This document shows positions 26,876 to 34,223 of a DNA stretch of 64,000 nucleotides, in pieces. The notes beneath the pieces are model-generated. The model worked only from the letters and a program-made list of their open reading frames with translations. It did not search any database and was not told the DNA's origin. Both the position numbers and the translations under genes were made by a program. How positions within the stretch are numbered: position 1 is the first letter of the stretch; every line of letters begins with the position of its first letter. Source of the DNA: Nitrospira sp. bin75 (GTDB lineage Bacteria > Nitrospirota > Nitrospiria > Nitrospirales > UBA8639); contig MPMZ01000001.1 in assembly GCA_002238765.1 (NCBI GenBank), positions 1 through 64,000 on the forward strand, written 5' to 3'.

Positions 26876-27533
26876 GGTGCTGATTACGGACGACCACCGT
26901 GTCGTGCGTGAGGGGCTGTCCGCTATTCTCGAGACCAAAGAAGATATTCAAATTATCGGCGAGGCCAAGGACGGCGGCGAAGCCGTGGAAAAAGCCAGGC
27001 AATTACTGCCCGACGTGATCCTCATGGACGTGAGCATGCCGGGTATGACGGGTGTGGAAGCCACACGGATCATTAAACGGGAAATGCCGCATATCGGGAT
27101 TATTGCCCTCACGATGTATGAGGATCATCAATATATTTTCGACCTGGTCCGGGCCGGCGCCACGGGCTATCTGCTCAAAGACTCGGATTCCACGGAAATC
27201 ATCGCGGCCATTCATGCCATTTTCCGTGGTGAATCGCTGATCCATCCGTCGGTGGCGAGCAAAATTTTAACCGAATTTTCCTTGTTGGCCGAAGGCAAAG
27301 GCAAAAAGAAGTCCTTACTGGAACACGATCTCACGGAGCGCGAGATTACGGTCCTGCGCTTGGTGGCGGATGGAAAGACCAACAAGGAAATTGCCAACGT
27401 CTTGGATCTCAGCGAGAAAACCGTGAAAAACCACGTCCGCAACATCTTCCACAAGCTCCACGTCTACGATCGGACGCAAGCCGCGATTTTAGCCATCCGA
27501 AAAGGCATCATCGAACTCGAACCGCACCCCTGA
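26859..27533 (+). CDS. LuxR/NarL-family response regulator
   Basis: A 224-residue protein with a receiver domain (about 1-125; acidic pair Asp11/Asp12, phospho-acceptor Asp57 in VILMDVSMPG, Lys in YLLKDSD) and a C-terminal LuxR helix-turn-helix (about 155-215, LTEREITVLRLVADGKTNKE). The start lies inside the end of the upstream kinase gene, indicating one operon and a cognate pair. Target genes are unknown; nothing immediately downstream on the same strand looks controlled by it. Confidence 0.93.
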   Translation: MAKKIKVLITDDHRVVREGLSAILETKEDIQIIGEAKDGGEAVEKARQLLPDVILMDVSMPGMTGVEATRIIKREMPHIGIIALTMYEDHQYIFDLVRAGATGYLLKDSDSTEIIAAIHAIFRGESLIHPSVASKILTEFSLLAEGKGKKKSLLEHDLTEREITVLRLVADGKTNKEIANVLDLSEKTVKNHVRNIFHKLHVYDRTQAAILAIRKGIIELEPHP

Positions 27534-27567
27534 CCGTGCTTAATACGAAAAGAGCTTTCTAGAATCC

Positions 27568-27628
27568 TCTCCACTGGCGGGAGAGCCTGTCCTGAGCTTG
27601 TCGAAGGGGGCAGGGTGAGGGGGCATAG
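27568..27628. repeat. Nested repeat: REP element inside a CTCTCC/GGAGAG palindrome
   Basis: CTCTCCACTGGCGGGAGAG is followed by CCTGTCCTGAGCTTGTCGAA and then GGCAGGGTGAGGGGG. The outer repeat, known elsewhere as a continuous ...GGGAGAGGG..GGGTGAGGG unit, is interrupted by the REP unit. Confidence 0.6.
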
Positions 27629-27659
27629 CCGTAGTAGCCCGACAGCGGGGCGGTTTTGG

Positions 27660-27857
27660 TTACGTAGAACGCGACTCCACGACAAGTTCACGACCAAGCA
27701 TCCGCAGGGCCTTGTGAATGCGGGTTGTCACGGTGCCGTGGCGCGGATCAAGCATGCGGCGTATCACTTTGTCGTCAACGCCGAAACGTTGAGCCAAGGC
27801 CACGCGAGACAACCCGCTCTTGCGGAACGCGAGGACAAGCGCGGCTTTTGCCGCCAT
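27660..27857 (-). pseudogene. HicB-like antitoxin helix-turn-helix fragment
   Basis: About 65 residues resemble the C-terminal DNA-binding part of HicB antitoxins (ALAQRFGVDDKVIRRMLDPR, then 'ALRMLGRELVVE'). The usual N-terminal RNase-H-like HicB domain is missing, and no HicA partner is adjacent. The frame upstream of 27857 (DWIAVPADMAAKAALV) still shows homology but runs into the end of the neighbouring gene. It is either a short stand-alone regulator of the upstream pair or a remnant. Confidence 0.5.
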
Positions 27858-27883
27858 ATCCGCGGGGACGGCAATCCAATCGT

Positions 27884-28453
27884 TCAGGTGTTGATGAAAG
27901 TTGTGAGCCGTTGTGCCAGGGCGTTGAAGTCTTCGGGGCATTTTTGGCGAATTGCAGGTATGTTGCGTGCGGCCTCTTTACCCAGCACCTCGCGGCCTTC
28001 ACCGGGAGTGCTGACAATGCCACGTTGTTTGGCCAAGGGATTGAAGTAGTTCTCTTTGACGGAGACCTCCGCACGAACATCTTGCCAACGCCAATCTTCA
28101 GGCAAGTCCATGCCAGCGAGAAGCCAGGTTTCAAGCTCCTCCCATGCATTCTCGGCAAAGAAGGTTCGTCCGGTGCCGAACTCCTCTTCCAGGACATTAA
28201 GGCGCTGGCGACGATTTGTAACACCATCGCGGTCGACGCACAGGATGAAGATATCCGTCATTCCGTCATAATGGCTAACGACCTCTGCAATGCGTTCTGA
28301 TTTCATCGCCTCGCCAATGCCGCCAAGCAAGGGTTTTTTGCAGATCTCGATATGCGCACGTGGTTTGCCAATGGCTCGAAAAAGACCGGAGAAAAGTGGT
28401 TTCAGGATAAATTGATCCTTGCGGAAATCTTCTGGAATGATAAGGACGTTCAC
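27884..28453 (-). CDS. TOPRIM-like/DUF4276-like protein, partner of the upstream ATPase
   Basis: A 189-residue protein starting at GTG 28453, overlapping the ATPase stop by 4 nt (GTGA), so the two are coupled. It has an early acidic IPEDF, a FILCVDRDGV motif (DxD) and FFAENAWEELETWLLAG. This arrangement resembles the TOPRIM-like DUF4276/RloB group that pairs with AAA ATPases in abortive-infection modules. The TOPRIM assignment rests on these acidic motifs and the pairing; family membership is probable rather than certain. It would supply the nuclease or tRNA/RNA-cleaving activity of the pair. Confidence 0.6.
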   Translation of the reverse strand: MNVLIIPEDFRKDQFILKPLFSGLFRAIGKPRAHIEICKKPLLGGIGEAMKSERIAEVVSHYDGMTDIFILCVDRDGVTNRRQRLNVLEEEFGTGRTFFAENAWEELETWLLAGMDLPEDWRWQDVRAEVSVKENYFNPLAKQRGIVSTPGEGREVLGKEAARNIPAIRQKCPEDFNALAQRLTTFINT

Positions 28454-29751
28454 CTTTCGTGGTCCTCGTCCTTTCCCTCGGTGAAGGTAAGCGCGGTTTC
28501 CATCCAGTTTTCGGCAAGCAGTCGTCCCAGTCCGCCTTGAGACGTTCGCAGGTCCCGGGCATTGGGTAGTTGGGCGACGGGGCGGATGACGGCGTCGTGT
28601 GAGTCTTCGAGACGGCAGACGACGGACAAGTGCTCGAACGTGTCGTCGTTGACAAAGGTCAACATGTCCGGCGAATGGGTGGTCGTGATGACTTGGATAC
28701 CACGTTTTGCGGCTTGCTTTTCGATCAGTTCAAGTACAAGCCACTGTCGCGCCGGATGAATGCCGGTATCGATTTCCTCGAAAAAATACACGCCAGCCGG
28801 ATTCTTGCCCAGCAGCGCGGTTAATACGGCAAGAAAACGTAGCGTCCCGTCCGACGCGCTGTAGGCGGATACTTTTTTGTCGTTTTTTTCCCGAATCGTA
28901 AGATGGACCCGACCGCTGGGGTCGAGCGGAAACTCGAAATCATCCACGTCCATCGGCGTGAGTTCCCGAACCCAACTCGCCAGGGTTTCCGCCTGCTCGG
29001 CGTCGGCGCGTATTTCCTGTAGTGCCGTGGGTAAATTATCGCCAAAGTCGCCTAACACGGTCGCACCCGGGAAAGAGGGCTCTCGCATCCGCTCCGGCAA
29101 CGGGTCCAAAAAACGTATGTCGGCAAGGACGGAGCGAAGGGCTGTAGAGTGTTGATCGTTCAAGAATCGCCTCGTTCTGCCGGGCATGACGTATTGGGTC
29201 AGGACCGGTTGGTCGGTGGCAGCCTGGAATTCCGGTTCGGAACTCTCCTTGACCGTGACCGATAGGGAGTCGTGAGGATGACTTGCCGTGTAGTAACCCG
29301 GGCCACTGGCAATGTAAACCACCCCCGATTCGGTTCGGAGTTTTTCTTCCCGCACCCTGAATGGACCAAGTTCGTCAGGTATGTTGCTGTCAGGATCACC
29401 TTCCATGAAGCGTCCCACCGTAATTGAGTAGCGCAATTGAGTTCCGTTCAGGTTCAGTTCGACCTCAAGAGAGAACGATGATTCTCCGCGACCGGAGGGA
29501 GGTGATTGGCGGACGATTTCATTCGTGGCACCGCGAATCGGTTCCCATTCGCGTTGACCGCCAGGGCCGTATTTGCCGCCGATGATTTCGGCCAGGGTAT
29601 AGCCACGGCCGATGCCATGCAGGAAGCGGAACGCGTCGCGGACGTTGCTCTTGCCGCTCGCATTGGCGCCCACGATGATTGTGAACGGACCAACGCGAAG
29701 CGTTTCATCGGCAAAATTCTTGAAATTTACTAGTCGAATTGACGTAATCAT
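28450..29751 (-). CDS. SMC/OLD-type AAA ATPase (RloA-like), defence-module candidate
   Basis: A 433-residue protein with an ABC/SMC-style ATPase fold: Walker A IIVGANASGKSN (28-35) near the N terminus, a Q-loop region, signature-like SASDGTLRFLAV, Walker B VYFFEEIDTGIHP (about 323) and H-loop TTTHSPDML. A central insertion replaces a long coiled coil. Such ATPases (OLD, RloA, AbiLi, AriA types) act with TOPRIM or other nucleases in phage defence. GAGGAAAGACG before the ATG is a good ribosome site. It is the first gene of the minus-strand unit that includes the DUF4276-like gene. Confidence 0.8.
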   Translation of the reverse strand: MITSIRLVNFKNFADETLRVGPFTIIVGANASGKSNVRDAFRFLHGIGRGYTLAEIIGGKYGPGGQREWEPIRGATNEIVRQSPPSGRGESSFSLEVELNLNGTQLRYSITVGRFMEGDPDSNIPDELGPFRVREEKLRTESGVVYIASGPGYYTASHPHDSLSVTVKESSEPEFQAATDQPVLTQYVMPGRTRRFLNDQHSTALRSVLADIRFLDPLPERMREPSFPGATVLGDFGDNLPTALQEIRADAEQAETLASWVRELTPMDVDDFEFPLDPSGRVHLTIREKNDKKVSAYSASDGTLRFLAVLTALLGKNPAGVYFFEEIDTGIHPARQWLVLELIEKQAAKRGIQVITTTHSPDMLTFVNDDTFEHLSVVCRLEDSHDAVIRPVAQLPNARDLRTSQGGLGRLLAENWMETALTFTEGKDEDHER

Positions 29752-29870
29752 CGTCTTTCCTCAGACTGACTGTCTTGGATTCCTTCCGTGCAACGTCTCT
29801 GGCAGAAACGGACCACCTGTTCCGTGCTGCCCCAATCGTTTTCATGTCACTCCTCCATCTGAAAACACAT

Positions 29871-29898
29871 CTTATAGACTACTCATGAAATTTGTCCA
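29871..29898 (-). promoter_or_regulatory. Possible promoter of the ATPase/TOPRIM-like operon
   Basis: On the minus strand TGGACA (29893-29898) and TATAAG (29871-29876) are 16 bp apart, about 120 bp before the ATPase ATG in a locally AT-rich gap. The match is moderate. Confidence 0.35.
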
Positions 29899-29935
29899 TT
29901 GACTCAGTGTAAACCAAATGCATGTACAAAGACAC

Positions 29936-29966
29936 TGGATTCCCGATTAAAGCTGTCGGGAATGAC
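29936..29966. repeat. Interspersed hairpin (GGATTCCCGA...TCGGGAATGAC)
   Basis: A member of the GGATTCCCGAT/ATCGGGAAT family also seen near 60290 and, as GGATCCCCGA forms, at 131, 5245, 20900 and 62037. Confidence 0.65.
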
Positions 29967-30043
29967 GGCGAGAGACGGTTGTCTCGCTTGCGACGCGTTT
30001 CCGGTTAGTGCTACCATTCTTCACAGGAAAAGGAGCGCGTAGT

Positions 30044-30298
30044 ATGGCCAATGTGACGTTGTTAGTGTCTTCGACGTGTTCAGCCTGTCCTTCCGCCAAG
30101 AGCTTGTGGAAGCAACTACGGGTGAAGCACAGTTTCAGTTACCGGGAAATTGATATCAGTACCGCGGATGGTCAGGAACTGGCTGACCGCCACGCGGTGA
30201 GAGCCGTTCCGGCCACGATTATCAATGGGCGACTCACCTTCGTCGGCGTGCCATCGAGGCAAAGCGCGGAAAAAGCGTTGAGTCAACGCCGGGGTTAA
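30044..30298 (+). CDS. Glutaredoxin/thioredoxin-like small redox protein
   Basis: An 84-residue thioredoxin-fold protein. The first strand leads to the active-site-like STCSACPSAKSLW (CxxC), and the cis-Pro motif RAVPATIINGRLTFVGVP is present. Length and motifs fit the glutaredoxin/thioredoxin-like group that reduces disulfides. AGGAG precedes the ATG by 8 nt. It stands alone between two repeat-rich gaps. Confidence 0.85.
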   Translation: MANVTLLVSSTCSACPSAKSLWKQLRVKHSFSYREIDISTADGQELADRHAVRAVPATIINGRLTFVGVPSRQSAEKALSQRRG

Positions 30299-30321
30299 CC
30301 TTTAAGCACGCGGCATGGGTT

Positions 30322-30482
30322 ATTGGGGATTTTTGATTCAGGATTTCCAATCCACGATGGATTTTTGATTGTGGATTCTGGATTGTGGATTTTTCATTCC
30401 CAGTTCTCAATCCAAAATCCGCAATTCGCAATCCAAAATCCGCAATTCGCAATCCACAATGCCCAATTCATAATCCACAATG
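30322..30482. repeat. Tandem/dispersed ATCCACAATCC-type repeats
   Basis: About 160 bp built from short, slightly varying units such as AATCCGCAATTCGCAATCC and GGATTTTTGATTGTGGATT in both orientations. The same repeat family occurs at 34057-34223 and, in frame, inside the AddB-like gene. Confidence 0.85.
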
Positions 30483-30505
30483 TTCCCGCGTCATAGGTCC
30501 TCCCA

Positions 30506-30691
30506 ATGAGCACCTCCCTTCCATTCGGGATGGATGAAGAGGATCTGGATCTTGAGCTTCCGGTCCTCCCTCCGCGACAAGCCGCCGCCGCGCCCGACTG
30601 TCCGTTCTGTGGAGAGCCCATGACCTTCATCGATGCCGAATGGGGCTGTGCGGATTGTAACGGGGAACTGATCGGTCCGGAAACGGGCTAA
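30506..30691 (+). CDS. Small zinc-ribbon protein
   Basis: A 61-residue protein with an acidic N terminus (MDEEDLDLELPVLPP) and two CxxC knuckles (CPFCGEPMTF and GCADCNGE) that should bind one zinc. It begins just after the repeat block, 70 bp before the AddB-like gene. Function unknown. Confidence 0.65.
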   Translation: MSTSLPFGMDEEDLDLELPVLPPRQAAAAPDCPFCGEPMTFIDAEWGCADCNGELIGPETG

Positions 30692-30762
30692 GCAAGCGCA
30701 GGTTCATGCCCCCTTTCCCATGACGCGTATCCCTGTGCGTCGATGCTCTTCGTCAGTCTGCC

Positions 30763-33700
30763 ATGCTGCACGTCGTTACGGGTCTCTTTCATCCTGATCT
30801 TGAACAAGCCCTGGCTTCCGACCTTCGTTCGTTTACCGCCCCGCCCTCTCCGCCGTGCCTGATCCTCGTCCCCTCTGAAAGTTTACGCACGCACCTCAAA
30901 TGGGCTCTTTGTACAGAGAAGCGCCAGCCGCTGTTCAACGTCCATCTCTTGACGTTCCACCAGTTGGCCGTGCGGGTGCTGGAAGAACAGGGCCATCAGG
31001 TGGCAGCCCGGCTGCGAGGTGAGTCTTTTTTTCGGGAATGGGTGCATCAACGGCTGCGCAAGCAAGAGGCTGACCTCGCCGGGCTTAACGAACTGGCCTC
31101 GATGCCCGGCGGCTGGTCGGCGCTCTGGGCCACGCTCAAGGATCTCAAGGACGCGAGAGTGGACGCCGGTGCGGTGCTGGAGGCGTTCAGCCAGAGCCCG
31201 TTCGCAACGGCTCGCAGGCTGCAATCGGTCATCCACCTGTACCAGGCATGGTGCGACGACCAAAGCCGTTACGCGTTGTATGACCATGACGACGTCGCGG
31301 TGTTGGCGCTGGACCTGGTGTCCGCTTCATCGTGGCTTCGGCAGCAGGCGCATATTGTTTACTATGGATTTTATGATTTGACCCAAGGGCAACTCGATCT
31401 CTTTCAAATGATCGTCAGGCAATACCCCGCCACGCTGTATTTTCCGCTACTCGATGGCCATCCGGCCTTTCGGTTCGCCCAGCAGTTTTTCGATCAACAC
31501 GTCCGCGGGCTGGCGGCCGGACCGATCGAACACAGGGTCGGGACCGCGTCTCCGTTTCGACACTTGTTCGATCCCGAGCAAGGGGACCGGTCCTCAAAAT
31601 CCGCAATCCGCAATCCGCAATCCGCAATCCACAATCAAAAAACCACCATCCAGTCCTGCCGTCTCGTGACGGTGTCCGGAGCGAACGACGAGATTGAAGT
31701 GGTGGCCAAAGAGATCCTGGCCCTGGTACACGAACGGCGGGTTCCTTTTCATGACATCGGAGTGGTCGGGCGAACGTTAGCCGGATACGAAGACGTGCTG
31801 CCCCGCGTCTTTTCGGCGCACGGCATTCCCTTTCAGGCGACCCTGCGCCGGCCCTTGAACCAGTGTCCGTTTCCCCAAGTCCTGCTGCGCCTGCTCGCGC
31901 TTCGTCATCCCGATACAGACCGGAACGCCACCTTTGACGTCTTGCATTCTCCCTTCGTGAATTGGCAGAACATCTGCCCCGATGTCACGACCCCGCGTCC
32001 CGACGTGTGGGAGCAGTTGAGCCGGCAGGTCGGAATTGAACAGGGTCTGCGGGAGCGTGAGAAATTGATCGGGTTTTTTGAGACCGGCGTCTCGATGCCG
32101 CGCAAGCGAAAACAGGATGAGGCCACGGTTGCCGGCGATGAAGTCCGAACCCTCTGGCATGTACTGGATCAATTGGACCGGGTTCTTGACGCGTTCCCGG
32201 AAGAGGCGAACTGGGACGTGTTCACGGATCGGGTCCTGGCTCTCATGGATGACGTACTGATAAGCCCGACATCGGACATTGAGGAACGGGCACCGGCAGT
32301 GAAAAATCAGCAATCCACAATCAGCAATCCACAATCCGAGGTGTCCCGGGCCGTGCAGGAATGTTTGGCGGAGATCCGGGCACTCACGGACGTCACTGGG
32401 CCGGTACAGTATGCGGAGTTTCTCTCGACGCTCAAGCGGTTCATGGAGGAACGGTTCGTGTGGAATGCGTCGCAACCGGAACAGGGCGTGGAGGTCATCG
32501 ATGCCATGGCGGCCAGGGGTCTGTCTTTTCGCTACCTGTTCGTGATCGGGCTCACGGATCACGTCTTTCCCCGGCATATTCGAGAAGACGGATTTCTCCG
32601 CGATCCGGCGCGCCGGTTTTTGGATGCCAACCTGGGCTTCAAGGTCCAGGAAAAGGGCCGGGGCTATGACGAGGAACAATTACTCTTCTATCTGTTGATG
32701 CACGCGGCGCGGGAGGAGATCACGCTGGTGACCCAACGGTCGGACGAAGAAGGCCGGACGTCCGTCCCCTCCTGGTATCTCCAGGAAGTGGAGCGTTGCA
32801 TGCCGGGTCTTGCCTCCATCGAGGTACCCAGGTCCGTACTTTTCAAACATCAGGCGGCTCCGTACGCAAATGAGGCGCTGTGGACTCCGGGCGAGCGACT
32901 CATCCAACACGTGTTGCATCGCCATCAGCCGAACCCGACACCCGCGTGGGACCCGGAGTGGTGGCGGGTGATGGAACAAGGGCTTGCGGCGCTGCGCGCT
33001 CAGGAGAACGAGCAGCCGCGCCTGAACGCCCACGACGGCCTGACCGGACCTCTTCCGGAATATTGGAAGTCCCTGACCCTGTCGGCGACCAGACTCCAAC
33101 GCTATGCCACCTGTCCTTTTCAATATTTCGCCTTGGAGGTCCTGGGTCTCCAAGTTCCGAGGACCATGTCCTCCAGTCAGGGAGTGAGCGCGTTGGAGGT
33201 CGGCACGTTGCTTCACGGGATTTTACAGGAATGGTATCGCCGGTTGGATCAAAACGGATGGTTTGAACGGGCGGCTCCGGCGGATGGCAAACCCCTGGGC
33301 ATCCTGAAGCAGGTGGCGGAGTCCGCGTTCAGGGAGTTTGAACGACAGAACGCGGTCGGGCCTGCGCTGTTGTGGGAGATGCGCCAGGAACAGATCACGG
33401 ATCTTCTCCAACGGATCCTTGAACAGGATACGCGGGAACGGGGCGACGAATGGCTTCCGGTCCTGTTTGAAGTCCCCTTGAAAGGGGAGATGCCGGTCAA
33501 GGTGACCAAGGGAACGACGTCGCTTCCCATGACCGGTCAACTCGACCGGGTGGATTGGTCGCCGTCCGGGCGCCGGTATCGAATCATCGACTATAAATTT
33601 ACCGGAAGTCGCGTCATCACGGACAAGGCGTTGACCAGGGCAGTCGTGCAGGGAACTCGCCTGCAACCGTTGCTCTATATGGAATTGGCCGGGCAAGGCA

Positions 33701-34053
33701 TTCCGCCGTTGTTGGTGCAACGGTTCGGTCAGGACGGGGAGGGCGTCGCCTGTGACGGCGTCTGGTTTTACGTTGTGGCCCCGCGGGAGCTTCCTGAAGA
33801 ACAGGGGTTTGTGCCCGTGGCGTTTTCGGCAGACACGCGGGCCGGCGTGGCCCCTCAATTGGAAACCATGATGACGACGTTGGTCGAAGGGATCCGGCAA
33901 GGAAAGTTCTTTATCGTTCCGGGTCAGCATTGCGAGTGGTGCGACGTGCGGCCGGTATGCCACCGCACCCACCAGTCAAGCGCCCGGCGTGCGCGCGAGG
34001 ATTACAAGCAGGTCAACGCGCATCGAAACATGCGCCGCCAGAAGCCGGGATGA
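30763..34053 (+). CDS. addB: AddB-like PD-(D/E)XK nuclease/helicase-fold protein
   Basis: A 1096-residue protein forming the AddAB-type recombination complex with the next gene. The C terminus holds a RecB-family nuclease: RYRIIDYKFTGSR (about 938) with the catalytic D..K. Four Cys of the AddB iron-sulfur staple are visible: ATCPFQYFALE (about 784) and CEWCDVRPVC (about 1057-1066). The N-terminal helicase-like part lacks the Walker A of Bacillus AddB (VTGLFHPDLEQAL in its place), so ATP hydrolysis probably rests on the partner. Two short in-frame insertions encoded by an intergenic repeat family lie at 31594-31640 (KSAIRNPQSAIHNQ) and 32301-32338 (NQQSTISNPQSE). Confidence 0.85.
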   Translation: MLHVVTGLFHPDLEQALASDLRSFTAPPSPPCLILVPSESLRTHLKWALCTEKRQPLFNVHLLTFHQLAVRVLEEQGHQVAARLRGESFFREWVHQRLRKQEADLAGLNELASMPGGWSALWATLKDLKDARVDAGAVLEAFSQSPFATARRLQSVIHLYQAWCDDQSRYALYDHDDVAVLALDLVSASSWLRQQAHIVYYGFYDLTQGQLDLFQMIVRQYPATLYFPLLDGHPAFRFAQQFFDQHVRGLAAGPIEHRVGTASPFRHLFDPEQGDRSSKSAIRNPQSAIHNQKTTIQSCRLVTVSGANDEIEVVAKEILALVHERRVPFHDIGVVGRTLAGYEDVLPRVFSAHGIPFQATLRRPLNQCPFPQVLLRLLALRHPDTDRNATFDVLHSPFVNWQNICPDVTTPRPDVWEQLSRQVGIEQGLREREKLIGFFETGVSMPRKRKQDEATVAGDEVRTLWHVLDQLDRVLDAFPEEANWDVFTDRVLALMDDVLISPTSDIEERAPAVKNQQSTISNPQSEVSRAVQECLAEIRALTDVTGPVQYAEFLSTLKRFMEERFVWNASQPEQGVEVIDAMAARGLSFRYLFVIGLTDHVFPRHIREDGFLRDPARRFLDANLGFKVQEKGRGYDEEQLLFYLLMHAAREEITLVTQRSDEEGRTSVPSWYLQEVERCMPGLASIEVPRSVLFKHQAAPYANEALWTPGERLIQHVLHRHQPNPTPAWDPEWWRVMEQGLAALRAQENEQPRLNAHDGLTGPLPEYWKSLTLSATRLQRYATCPFQYFALEVLGLQVPRTMSSSQGVSALEVGTLLHGILQEWYRRLDQNGWFERAAPADGKPLGILKQVAESAFREFERQNAVGPALLWEMRQEQITDLLQRILEQDTRERGDEWLPVLFEVPLKGEMPVKVTKGTTSLPMTGQLDRVDWSPSGRRYRIIDYKFTGSRVITDKALTRAVVQGTRLQPLLYMELAGQGIPPLLVQRFGQDGEGVACDGVWFYVVAPRELPEEQGFVPVAFSADTRAGVAPQLETMMTTLVEGIRQGKFFIVPGQHCEWCDVRPVCHRTHQSSARRAREDYKQVNAHRNMRRQKPG
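31594..31640 (+). repeat. Repeat-derived in-frame insertion in the AddB-like gene, copy 1
   Basis: AATCCGCAATCCGCAATCCG and following units match the intergenic repeats at 30322 and 34057. They encode SAIRNPQSAIHN without breaking the frame. Confidence 0.8.
32301..32338 (+). repeat. Repeat-derived in-frame insertion in the AddB-like gene, copy 2
   Basis: AATCAGCAATCCACAATCAG and following units encode NQQSTISNPQSE in frame, in a linker between conserved blocks. Confidence 0.8.
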
Positions 34054-34056
34054 AGA

Positions 34057-34223
34057 ACATTTTTGATTGTGGATTGAGAATTTTGGATTGGAATTGGGGA
34101 AGGGCATTGTGAGTTGGGCATTGTGGATTTGGGATTGAGGATTTTGGATTGGAACCGGAAATGAAAAATCAGAAATCAGAAATCAGAAATCCGCAATCAG
34201 CAATCAAAAATCCAAAATCCACA
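34057..34223. repeat. ATCCACAATCC-type repeat block before the AddA-like gene
   Basis: About 165 bp of the same short-unit repeat as at 30322, ending directly at the predicted start of the next gene, so the ribosome site is repeat-derived or unusual. Confidence 0.85.

Noticed and set aside
34149-34223. 25-residue N-terminal extension of the AddA-like protein
   Set aside because: The residues (KNQKSEIRNPQSAIKN) are translated repeat DNA; the conserved domain begins after ATG 34224.
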